Shown: piece by piece, positions 56,501 to 64,000 of the stretch
How the letters are laid out: every line of letters begins with the position of its first letter
Position numbering within the stretch: position 1 is the stretch's first letter
DNA from: Phoronis australis
Taxonomy: Eukaryota; Phoronida; Phoronidae
DNA length: 64,000 bases
Assembly: GCA_002633005.1 (NCBI GenBank)
Contig: NMRA01000099.1
Span: 575,633 to 639,632 of the forward strand
Direction: 5' to 3'
Program-made: the position numbers and the translations under genes
The notes under the pieces: model-generated
Database searches by the model: none
The model's input: only the letters and a program-made list of their open reading frames with translations
Told to the model about the DNA's origin: nothing

Positions 56501-59100
56501 TTCTCCATTGTTGCTGTGGTGACAGCTGGGCTGGTGGAGTTTGAGAGGCGGTCATCTTATAATAGTGGTCACAAGGTCACAAACTGTATAGGTAAATAGG
56601 CGTGTCAGTAACGTTTGTGTTGATTTGTGAGTTGCCGACTATTACTGTGAGTTATTCTATCTTATTAAAAGGGTACTCTTCAGGTTTTCACATTGCTAGA
56701 TAAGTATTTCAGATGATAGCTGTGTTGCTTTGTAAACCACTTAATAATACATGTAAATTTTGTTACTTATGTTCCCTGAAAGTTTTGTCTAGCTGACGAA
56801 ATTTTACTTTTTCACCCTATTGTGTTATGAACTGACAAAATTTTTGTTGCTAGCACATTACTTTCAGAAACAAAATTTTCTTACTATACATTCGTAAGAT
56901 TTGTCAGATGATATCTTATTAGATTACCATTTCCATTCAGCTTCAACAGAGTGACCATTTTGCAAAAGTAACCTCTCGTATAACAGGTGTAGTATCTAGC
57001 CTAAAATTTAACCAATTTTGAACAAAAACAATTGAAATTTTTTTGCATACTTCAAAGGCTTCTAGCATGGTTCTGAATGCCCACAATAATGTGTGATGGT
57101 AGCTAAGGCGTAGATATTTATTTGGTGTTACTAATGTTTTGTACAAAAATGAAATTAAACTTCTCTGCCATATTGTGTCCTAAATTGGTGAGATTAAACT
57201 ATGTGCAATAAAACAGAAATAATGATTATTATAATTCCATGAAAAGTCTGTTAGGCAACTTGAATACTGCTTTAAAATCTGGCTGTCTGTTTTACATTAT
57301 TATACCGTTTAACTTTGACATTTACATGGCCTGTTCACAAGTGCTGGAAAGCTACAAGTCAGCTGCAGCTTATGTATGAGGGTACAATTTTCCCCTAACA
57401 GAAGTGCCCTCATTAATACGATTGCATTTCCACTGTTCGTAGGTGGCACGCCATATGAAGCAGCAACGATGAACATATTCTGGCAGACGCCTCAGTACGC
57501 TCTTATTGGAGTGAGTGAGATGTTCACAAGCGTTGCAGGTAACTAGAGATTTTGTGCTGTATTTATAGCCGCTGTATTTGACCCAGCCGTAACATATGGA
57601 AAGCCAAAGCGGAAAAGTTTTCCAACAATTTTTCTATGAAGTCTAAACATTATTTTCACTGTGCGTGACCAAAAATAACGATCCAAAACCATCATTCTCA
57701 CTTCAAAACACCTAGCAGGACTTTTCATACTCCCACATACGGTACACACAAAAATAGCACGTCAGAAATATTACATAGCCACTCAAACGTTCGGCATCAG
57801 GCTCAGCCATCTTGCTCCAAATGAATGCATGTATCATCCTTTTTGTGGTCACGTGATCCAGAGTGGTCACGTTTTCCTAACGTGGAATTTATTTCTTTAG
57901 TGTTTTGTTTTTATTCTGCGATGGTCACGTTTTCGTTGATGTGTTAATTTGTTTGTGGTATGTTAATTTATTTCTGCACCATAATTTCTTCGTAATATTA
58001 CTTGTTATTTTGTGTATACTGATTAGTTTATGTGTAGATAATATACTTTGTTAAACATTGTTGTTTTCTACAGTAAAGTGTTTTTGAATATTTTCTGTTT
58101 TGACTTTTCATAATTACATCTGTGCTTACAAAATTTATCCCTAGCGTTCATCGATGATATGCTTTTAAGTTTGCGATATTTAAATCAGAAAGTGGTAAAT
58201 TTCCACGCTTGGAAAAACCTGATCAAGACCCCAGTGTAGATTTGGTGAGCGTGTAATGTCTCAAACTGATGTGAATGATGCTGTTAATTGATCTGTGACA
58301 GCTTCCTACTCGGAAACTGTGCCCAGGTGGAAGTTATGAGTAGAATGTGCAGAAGTCGTGAGCAGATTTTAACTACATTTACCAGATGGCACTAGTGAAA
58401 CAACAGTCCTATTTGTAGAAACGCATCCGTCCAAGTAGTTGTGTGACTCACTGATAACCACAGATGTCACTGCTAAAATGATTTCTACTCTCAATCTATT
58501 AAAAAGAGGAACTTTTATTAATTGGCACCACCTGGTGAATATTAAGTCTCCCACGAAACTCACTTTTTGTCCAAAAACCAACTTTTCAGATTTAGATCAT
58601 TGGCCATTATAAAACAAGTGTCAACTTATCACTTACTTAGCTTAAAAGTGAATGAAGAATGACTGACTTAAGTTACATAATGGTTTCATGGAAGTAATTT
58701 TTAACCTTTCCCCACATTTTCTACCCTAGGTTTAGAATTTGCCTACAGCCAAGCGCCAGTGTCTATGAAGGGGGTCATTTTTGGTCTGTTCTGGTTCTCT
58801 TACGGTATTGGCAGCTTCGTAGGAACAGCCACAATCTACTGGTTCAATGGTGTATGGTTTTCCAGCCAGGATCATGGTAACATCAACTGTACGGATGTCT
58901 GCCACATGGATCGTTACTATTACTTCCTCGGGGGTGTCCAGGCAGCGGGACTCTTACTCTTCATGCTGGTCATTTTCACCAGGTTTCGGAGCAAAACAAA
59001 ACGGGACGTACAGGAGTATGAAAGTACAACAGACATATCGTTCAAAAATAACTTACAGCAGCGTCATTCTAGGAGAAGTCTTGGTGGGGAGATCACCTGA
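46989..59100 (+). CDS. SLC15A4: SLC15A4-like proton-coupled histidine/peptide transporter, 8 exons
   Basis: The exons are 46989-47588, 48221-48401, 50296-50413, 50747-50918, 53257-53355, 56360-56591, 57443-57538 and 58730-59100, totalling 1,869 nt and 622 aa (human 577). This is a POT/PTR2 family 12-helix carrier; in vertebrates it exports histidine and di/tripeptides from endolysosomes. Visible motifs: acidic dileucine ERRALL (8-13, human ERAPLL); QTLER (41-45) at the ExxER position; GGGLGDTFGRYR (89-100); VKANIAPFGADQ (189-200); FFNWFYWCVNIGAFL (212-226); VEDVKAL and IPYWVVYFQ (to 357); EFAYSQAPVSMK in the last exon. NET148 and NAS153 are glycosylation sequons in the first lumenal loop. SLC15A3 is the nearest alternative, but the length, the N-terminal dileucine and the GLT1D1 neighbour favour A4. 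The odd points are Q41 and the GC donor of exon 2. Confidence 0.93.
47750..47960 (+). repeat. Dispersed TTTTCTTGATTCTGA repeat, copy 3
   Basis: In SLC15A4 intron 1. It shares GGGACAGTTT, AATTTGGGAC, TTTTCTTGATTCTGA and TTGGACAATG-type segments with the 32.6 kb copy. Confidence 0.55.
48221..48401 (+). CDS. SLC15A4: SLC15A4 exon 2, ends at a GC donor
   Basis: The exon encodes VKQEGNEAMRVFFNWFYW onward (201-260) plus the first base of Gly261. It contains POT signature 2 and two helices. The acceptor is TTTGCTTAG. No GT donor joins exon 3 in frame without adding residues, but G/GCAAGT at 48401-48407 gives the right phase and a gap-free match to human FLCGQSVFITKPPDGS. The intron is therefore read as GC-AG. 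Confidence 0.88.
50296..50413 (+). CDS. SLC15A4: SLC15A4 exon 3 (central cytosolic loop)
   Basis: The exon encodes residues 262-299 between split Gly261 and Ser300. TPSGSVLLNVFKVL matches the human KPPDGSAFTDMFKIL region; a basic stretch (YKRSRNRR) follows, in the cytosolic loop between helices 6 and 7. The acceptor is TTTCCTGCTAG and the donor CTCAG/GTATTT. Confidence 0.85.
50747..50918 (+). CDS. SLC15A4: SLC15A4 exon 4
   Basis: The exon encodes residues 301-357. A serine-rich loop is followed by GGSFHETTVEDVKALADIL and the helix 7 motif IPYWVVYFQ (human HGGPFTEEKVEDVKALVKI and IPYWTVYFQ). The acceptor is GCATTCTAG and the donor TTCCAG/GTAAAT. Confidence 0.95.
51072..51236 (+). mobile_element. 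Dispersed GGATC-terminated element, copy 2
   Basis: Matches 11748-11917 in order: GGTGGACCCAGG, GGATCAAGGATTTTTTAG, GATCCAAGTCAACA, TTGAAAATTCTAGATTAG, GATATCACTGAAAT, and the terminal CCCCTGGATCCACCT. It lies in SLC15A4 intron 4, about 150 bp after exon 4. Confidence 0.75.
53257..53355 (+). CDS. SLC15A4: SLC15A4 exon 5 (lumenal loop)
   Basis: This is a 33-codon phase 0/0 exon, residues 358-390. VESTFLMQALHMNLNF matches human MQTTYVLQSLHLRIP. A variable polar loop with one NSS sequon follows. The acceptor is GATTTTACAG and the donor GAACAG/GTAAGG. Confidence 0.88.
53531..53697. mobile_element. 167-bp MITE with 28-bp terminal inverted repeats
   Basis: ACTACCGTAATCGTTCGGGT followed by TAACGCCC is reverse-complemented at the right end with a single mismatch. 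The interior carries GGGCGGTTAA three times. No clear target-site duplication is visible. It lies in SLC15A4 intron 5, about 175 bp after exon 5. Confidence 0.85.
56360..56591 (+). CDS. SLC15A4: SLC15A4 exon 6
   Basis: The exon encodes residues 391-467 plus the first base of Gly468. VPAASLSLFDVIFLLFLIPL then MDRLIYP matches human LPAAWLTMFDAVLILLLIPL then KDKLVDP; the next helix is GMIFSIVAVVTAGLVEFER. The acceptor is TTTCTCTGCAG and the donor ATAG/GTAAAT. Confidence 0.95.
57443..57538 (+). CDS. SLC15A4: SLC15A4 exon 7
   Basis: The exon encodes residues 469-499 with split glycines at both ends. IFWQTPQYALIGVSEMFTSV matches human [20 protein letters not shown], the helix 10 region characteristic of POT carriers. 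The acceptor is GTTCGTAG and the donor TTGCAG/GTAACT. Confidence 0.95.
58730..59100 (+). CDS. SLC15A4: SLC15A4 exon 8 (stop codon)
   Basis: The exon encodes residues 501-622 and TGA at 59098-59100. It includes LEFAYSQAPVSMKGVIFGLF, GIGSFVG, HGNINCTDVC and a last helix (YYYFLGGVQAAGLLLFMLVIF). A basic and serine-rich cytosolic tail of about 45 residues follows. The acceptor is TTCTACCCTAG. Confidence 0.96.
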
Positions 59101-60090
59101 ATGTGTTGTGTGGAATTGATGCATGAATGTTCATCACTTCTTTCATTAGAACTAATCGTGTCAAAAATAATGTCAGTGTATAGTATTTGTGTAGAGGTAC
59201 AAAAGCCAAAGTTCGACAAGTATCTTCTTGAATCTTTGATCAAACGTTCACATGTTACCATTGCTCAGTTATTCCAGCCTGTTTCACATATTCGTAAGAT
59301 TGTCAGTCTTGCATATGGAAGACTATATTCATTTCGGGGCTTTAAAAGAACAGTTTGTTGTTGCCCAAGACCAGGCTCTACAGGTTGGCCTGATACAGTG
59401 TGTCATTGTATTGGCCAAGAATGAATGCCATGTCCTTGCTAACCTAGAAATCACTTCTCATCTGAGCAAGGAATGAGTTGAGGCCAATTTTAGGGCAGTA
59501 AGTGGTCTGTGTGAAATGTTTGCTTCTTGGACGAAACGCATGTTTGTAGCTGCTTTAAAGTCGCCTATTCAAAAATGCATGTGTACATACATCCACACAG
59601 TTTGTATAGCAATGTTAATGAATAGCAAGATGTATTACCAATGATTACGAGTCCCCTGTGCTTGGCTCATAACTTTTCAGTATTTACTTTAAGTTCTGTA
59701 TATAAATTTTTGTTACTATTGTTGACGACAATCTCATATTGCTAACTTTTAGTGTTTTGAGAATATTTTTTTCTTATTTTGAATTCAGTTGTTGGGTTTG
59801 GGTTATCTTTGCCGCTAAATATTCTCTGGAGTGTTATCAGAACAAAAAGCAACAACCAAGTGGGTTTACTTCAAGAACCCCCTTCTTGCAACTGTCAATA
59901 GCCATACAGAGTCTTTAAAACATTGATAGTGGTATGGAATCTTTTTTTTGGTGGATCAAATTAACTTTTCTTCTTTATATAATCACACAGGTACCCTATA
60001 GATTGAGTGTGGTTTCTCAAGTTGTCTCTGTAGTTGGAATTTGGTGGTGATTTTACCATGACCCTATTGTTGTATGTAGCTTTGCTACTA

Positions 60091-60586
60091 AAGGTTATGT
60101 AGGACCCTATTGACTTGTCCATGTATATAGCCAAATGTCTACAAAACGATAGATTTTAATTGAGTAAAAGTATATATTATTTTCTGAAAATAGAAAGCAT
60201 GTAGAATGAATGTACTATTATTTGGATCACATAACTATGTCTTTTTCGAAAAATTTGGTGAAAACGAAAGATACAACCATAACAAAACAACGGTATCAAT
60301 AACAAGATCAAATTTCGCTCGATAGAAATTTCAAAAATGTTGTTACAGTTTTCTGAATTATTTTGTTTTCGTTCGATGCAACTTTTTGATTTTTTTCATA
60401 AAAATCAAGAATCCTTTTTTGATACCCCTCAAGTAAAAGTGGAAACAATTCTTAAAGTGTTTTAGAACAGTGTATAAAGCAAGATTGTATCTTAAAGTTC
60501 CACATGAACCCGATCAGCCATTTCTGAAGTATGATGTTCCGAAGTTTGCCAAATTTGGCCATTTTTCTAAGGTCCTACATAACCTT
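60091..60586. mobile_element. About 500-bp element bounded by 16-bp inverted repeats
   Basis: AAGGTTATGTAGGACC (60091-60106) is exactly reverse-complemented at 60571-60586. Between them is AT-rich sequence without an ORF. It is probably a non-autonomous DNA element in the 3' region of SLC15A4. Confidence 0.6.
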
Positions 60587-60961
60587 AAACTACAGAACTG
60601 AGAGAATGTAGCAGCAACTCCATCTAGTGTTAAGGATCGCAACCAATGTTTTTGTCTTGCTGACAAGCAGATTGCTTTTGACAATTAGTGTTGTGACTTA
60701 AGCAGGTCAACTTCCAGACCTTAGGCCTAGGTAAAAACTTATATCTAATTTTCTTTTAAACGCAGAAATTACTTCCAACATTTGTGAGGAAAATTTATAA
60801 CATTGAGTTGTCTGCTTTATCATCCAAAATTTCCAAGAATGTGTGTTCCATGGCTTTATGACGACAATCTTTTTAAGTGTATGTAACCAGTGCTCACAGG
60901 GTTAGTATAAAACTAACTTAAAATGCTTATTTGAAATGTCTTTCTAAAAGGAAATATAAAT

Positions 60962-60990
60962 AATAAAATTATTTTGTGTTCAATAATAAA
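60962..60990 (+). terminator. Tandem AATAAA poly(A) signals downstream of SLC15A4
   Basis: AATAAA occurs at 60962-60967 and 60985-60990. They are the first I see after the SLC15A4 stop. Use of either would give a 3' UTR of about 1.9 kb containing the 60.1-60.6 kb inverted-repeat element. Confidence 0.4.
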
Positions 60991-62574
60991 TGCTTATTTA
61001 ATTACAGTTTAGTTACATTCGCTGTGCAAATTGGTGTTTGCATCAAAGAAAATCAGATCGCAGTTGATCACTTATCGTTGGAGAAAATTTTCATTGTTTA
61101 ACCAGAAGGCACCAATGCGAATTTAAGTTGAAATTATTTTACACCAAACTTGATGCAAGGGTTACATGTTCTAAAGGTCAGTTGGAAGCTATTGAACAGA
61201 AAGAAATTGATCAAAGCTGAATAGTATTTTTAGAATGCTTGTTTATCAAATTGTTACCAAAATTGGGCAGTCTCTGTCAATCCAAAACAGCCAGCTTGTG
61301 CTGGTTTTTATCCAGTATTTGTGAAAAGCAACCTGACTTCTGATTTAAAACAACGTTTTTTCAAAAGCACAAAATTATTTCTCCAACCAAACAAAAACCG
61401 ACCGCAGCAACCAACAGATCAATCTCAAAGAAATGTCCTCATTCCTTAGATGTGATAAGACCTGTAATCTTTCCAACAAGCTTTCAAATGGTTGACAATC
61501 GAAAACGGAGAAACTTGTCTGATATTAAATGTGAAATAGACTGCCAACCTATTTAGTTGTACCACTTGATCTTGAAGAATGAATTATCAGACATTAGTTT
61601 ACATCAACAATGTCAACCAATTTCTCAAAATAAAAATGGACAGAAATGGGTAGTCTTAACAACGCGACTATGCAATTTAGGACAATCACAACCTAAACAT
61701 TAAAGTGCTTAAAATCCCCAATTTCACCAATACCAGTCGATAACTGTGAAGTTGAAACACCCACAAACATGAACCAACACGTTAATTAGACAATCTCAAG
61801 TTACGAGCATTATCAATTGGTCAATATATCATACCTAAAATCGGTACAACCAATCACAGCACGTCATCCTACATTGCGTTTTCCCTTGGTTTATGGTATA
61901 ATAATGGTGTTGCGTTTGGTAACTGTGACAACTCAGTACTTAACCACACTGTGGCTCTTCACTTTCCCGTGGTATAATCAGAGAAGCGCAGACACGAAAC
62001 AAGTATGTACAAGAAACTACATGTTGATGGACATGGCATAATGGCGGTGGGTATGTTCATACGTCACATTCGTGTCCGTGGAGCTAAGAAACTTTCAATT
62101 GAACTCGCTTTTTTCAATTTTCTTGTTTTCAGAATATTGAATTCATGATTGTGATATGCAATGATATAAAGGAATGTTTAATGATGGTGACAATGTAGTC
62201 ACTTGTCAAAACAAGGTAAAGGGTGGTTTTAAGCACTTTAAAAACTAGGACTTGTAAGTCTGAATTTCCCTGATGTGAACCCCGTGGCTTGTTTACAGTA
62301 CCTTAAGTGTTCAAATACCTTTAATACGCCACATAACATTCAATGACGGCAGCTAACAACTGAAACTCAAAAGGAAAAAGCAGCCAACTGAAAGAAAACT
62401 AGCACCCCCATTTCAACAATGAACTCTACCAGCACAGGAGAAAAACAACAATAGGATATTATGTATTATTTTTCGTGCTCCCCAATCTAACTTATCAAGT
62501 TTAAATGTCATTGCTAACTCCTTGTTAAAGAGCGTCTCAGCTACTAGTCCATCGCGAGGACACGACACGTCAGA

Positions 62575-62645
62575 TGAAGTCAGGGATCAAATGCATGACC
62601 TTCCGTATAGATCCCACCAGGCCCGCTACTGAGCCACACAGCCAT
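62575..62645 (-). mobile_element. tRNA-derived SINE head
   Basis: On the minus strand, TGGCTCAGTAG (62626-62636) resembles a Pol III A box, and GCATTTGATCCC (62583-62594) 31 bp later resembles a B box. It lies 130 bp past the GOSR1 stop codon, so it is probably in the 3' UTR or just beyond. Confidence 0.45.
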
Positions 62646-62776
62646 TGTTGTCTAAAATGAAACCGATCACTAGACGAACTTCAACAGGCTTCCTGATAAT
62701 TGCCAGCACTTGTACGTTCAACGAGAACAGTAGGATTCGGCGATTTCCAAAATAAACTTGCACCAAAGGGTTTCAC

Positions 62777-62901
62777 TCAATGAAAGACGTAGATTAACAA
62801 CAAAATCGTACAAGTCCCAATAACTGATCCCAAAATGATAGCGTCCCTTCGCTTCCGAATGTTAACCCGCTGTATTAAGCTGTTTATAGCTGGATAGCGA
62901 T
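62777..62901 (-). CDS. GOSR1: GOSR1 terminal exon (transmembrane anchor)
   Basis: The exon encodes RYPAINSLIQRVNIRKRRD and a C-terminal hydrophobic helix of about 20 residues, ending at TGA (62777-62779). The acceptor CCCACAG at 62902-62904 is preferred over an alternative CCAG ten bases upstream because only the former keeps phase with the previous exon. Confidence 0.93.
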
Positions 62902-63691
62902 CTGTGGGTAGCTGGTAAAGGAACATATCACTGAACACCGTCATCAAACTTTTACATAGGACATAGAACATGTCACATCAGACATTAAGTTTTGTTGGTT
63001 TGTCAGCTAGTGAAAATTAAAGTTAAATACCAAAAAAAATTCACAAAAGAATTCTACTTTATCAGCTGTGGTGCCCATTCATTGAAAAGCAAAGTGGCCA
63101 ATCAATAAATCAGGTTAAATGATACCGAAAACATTATTTAGGTGTGCGAAAGGTACATTTTTGGTTATTTAAGCTGCAATGAAGCTGCCAGCAAACAAAA
63201 ACCATCTTTTAATTAAAGGTACTTGCAAAAACAAAACTGGTCCTTACTCAGTTTAAAAGTGAGCTCAGAGCTAAGAAAGATCCAACAATTCATTGAATGT
63301 GGCCATGCTTGGCACATAAAATGACTATACTGGGTAAAGCCATCTTATTGTGCATCACCTCCAACAATAATGGACTGTCAGTTCTTCTCAAGCACAGAAA
63401 TCACTTTTAACCAGATTATGGACATTTTGGGACTAGTTTTCTAATGGTAAATGGCATAAAGCATATAGCTCTTTATAGTAACAGAAAACTTACCCAAAGC
63501 AATTAATCAATGCACTGATAACAAACAGCTACTAAGAACTTTCATCAATAATAACTGATCAAATAGCCAGGTCAGTGTTTTTACATTCAATTCCATTACA
63601 AAGGATACTGCCAATATTCTGTATTTTTTGTGATATTGAGTTGAAGGTCCCCCTCTGGCTCAGTAAATTTTCTTTTGTGGCCATGGCAACA
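62777..63691 (-). CDS. GOSR1: GOSR1 (Golgi SNARE GS28), last two exons, partial
   Basis: Exons 63609-63691 and 62777-62901 encode the end of the SNARE motif and the C-terminal anchor. AMATKENLLSQRGTFNSI runs into IGNRYPAINSLIQRVN, then IRKRRDAIILGSVIGTCTIL and LLIYVFH before TGA. Human GOSR1 reads AMATKENMTSQRG, NRFPAVNSLIQRIN, LRKRRD, ILGGVIGICTILLLLYAFH, so the match is nearly continuous. The product is a tail-anchored Golgi Qb-SNARE for ER-Golgi and intra-Golgi fusion. The N-terminal exons must lie beyond 64000. It is convergent with SLC15A4. Confidence 0.95.
63609..63691 (-). CDS. GOSR1: GOSR1 penultimate exon
   Basis: The exon is 83 nt: 27 codons plus one split base at each end. The acceptor is TATTTTCCAG and the donor GGCA/GTATCC. 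The split codon A/AT restores the Asn of the NRxPAxNSL block when joined to 62901, which fixes both borders. Confidence 0.93.
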
Positions 63692-63796
63692 CTGGAAAAT
63701 AAAACAATTGCCATGAAAACAGACTATACCAGGCTACCTGAATGACACAGCCATCGCACTCATTATATAGTTCTTTCACTTATCAACAAAACACAT

Positions 63797-64000
63797 GGAA
63801 CCTATAAACGGACTTCACACACTCAAAACACGGCTCAGTAACCGCTAAACAGAGTGCCGGACTAACAAAGAACAGTTTACACACCCAAAGAATATCGTGC
63901 CTGGACTTACAAATACGGCTCACTGACACTGTGTCCTTGTTAGGCGGTCAATGATGGGTGTTTGTGAGTCTGGGCATGAGATTTTTGGGTACATAAGCCA
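63797..64000. mobile_element. Second, diverged member of the CACGG hairpin family (cut by window end)
   Basis: ACCTATAAACGGACTTCAC then CTCAAAACACGGCTCAG on the left, and GTGTTTGTGAGTCTGGGCATG then TTTTTGGGTAC on the right. This resembles the arms of the 39.2 kb hairpin with lower symmetry. It lies in a GOSR1 intron. Confidence 0.5.

Larger units (their letters stand above)
59101..62776. other. Convergent intergenic region between SLC15A4 and GOSR1
   Basis: 3.7 kb between the two stop codons. It holds presumed 3' UTRs, the inverted-repeat element at 60,091, AATAAA signals near 60,960-60,990, and a tRNA-derived SINE head near 62.6 kb. No coding exon was recognised. Confidence 0.6.

Noticed and set aside
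1-64000. CRISPR arrays, phage or bacterial operons, and tRNA or rRNA genes
   Set aside because: None seen. Direct repeats here are minisatellites or diverged intronic arrays without regular spacers, and no cloverleaf or rRNA core sequence was recognised.

Overview
This 64 kb window is animal nuclear DNA. It has no operons or ribosome binding sites. It holds short coding exons with GT-AG borders, long AT-rich introns and many dispersed and foldback repeats. Three genes can be read from it, and no bacterial or viral coding region was found. Intron density, repeat content and conserved gene order suggest an invertebrate, possibly a non-vertebrate deuterostome. The sequence alone does not settle the species.

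Layout. Bases 1 to about 15,400 hold no gene I can recognise, only hairpins, degenerate repeats and one unassigned 73-codon ORF near 10.3 kb. From 46,408 down to 15,422 the minus strand carries a GLT1D1-type GT4 glycosyltransferase gene. I rebuilt it as 11 phase-compatible exons (1,089 nt, 362 aa). From 46,989 to 59,100 the plus strand carries an SLC15A4-type proton-coupled histidine/peptide transporter gene. I rebuilt it as 8 exons (1,869 nt, 622 aa), one of them ending at a GC donor. The two genes are head to head, with 580 bp between start codons. The human GLT1D1 and SLC15A4 genes are also adjacent and divergent, so this looks like an ancient bidirectional pair. At the right edge, the last two exons of GOSR1 (Golgi SNARE GS28) lie on the minus strand, tail to tail with SLC15A4. 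The rest of GOSR1 lies beyond the window.

The short shared region between GLT1D1 and SLC15A4 contains a TCACGTGA E-box (the core of the CLEAR element bound by TFEB-type factors), two TCATGTGA-type relatives and a 12-bp perfect hairpin. A CLEAR-like site would suit SLC15A4, which is endolysosomal in vertebrates.

The introns carry most of the repeats. These are arrays of a roughly 150-bp unit whose most constant block resembles the CTCF core motif, a nested foldback of about 1.5 kb, a 408-bp hairpin built from short CACGG-type repeats, a three-copy MITE family, a 167-bp MITE with 28-bp terminal inverted repeats, tRNA-derived SINE heads, and three minisatellites (two with a 48-bp period). A 128-bp near-identical duplication beside a single N at 32,094 looks like an assembly artefact. 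All exon models come from reading the sequence by eye, without transcript support.
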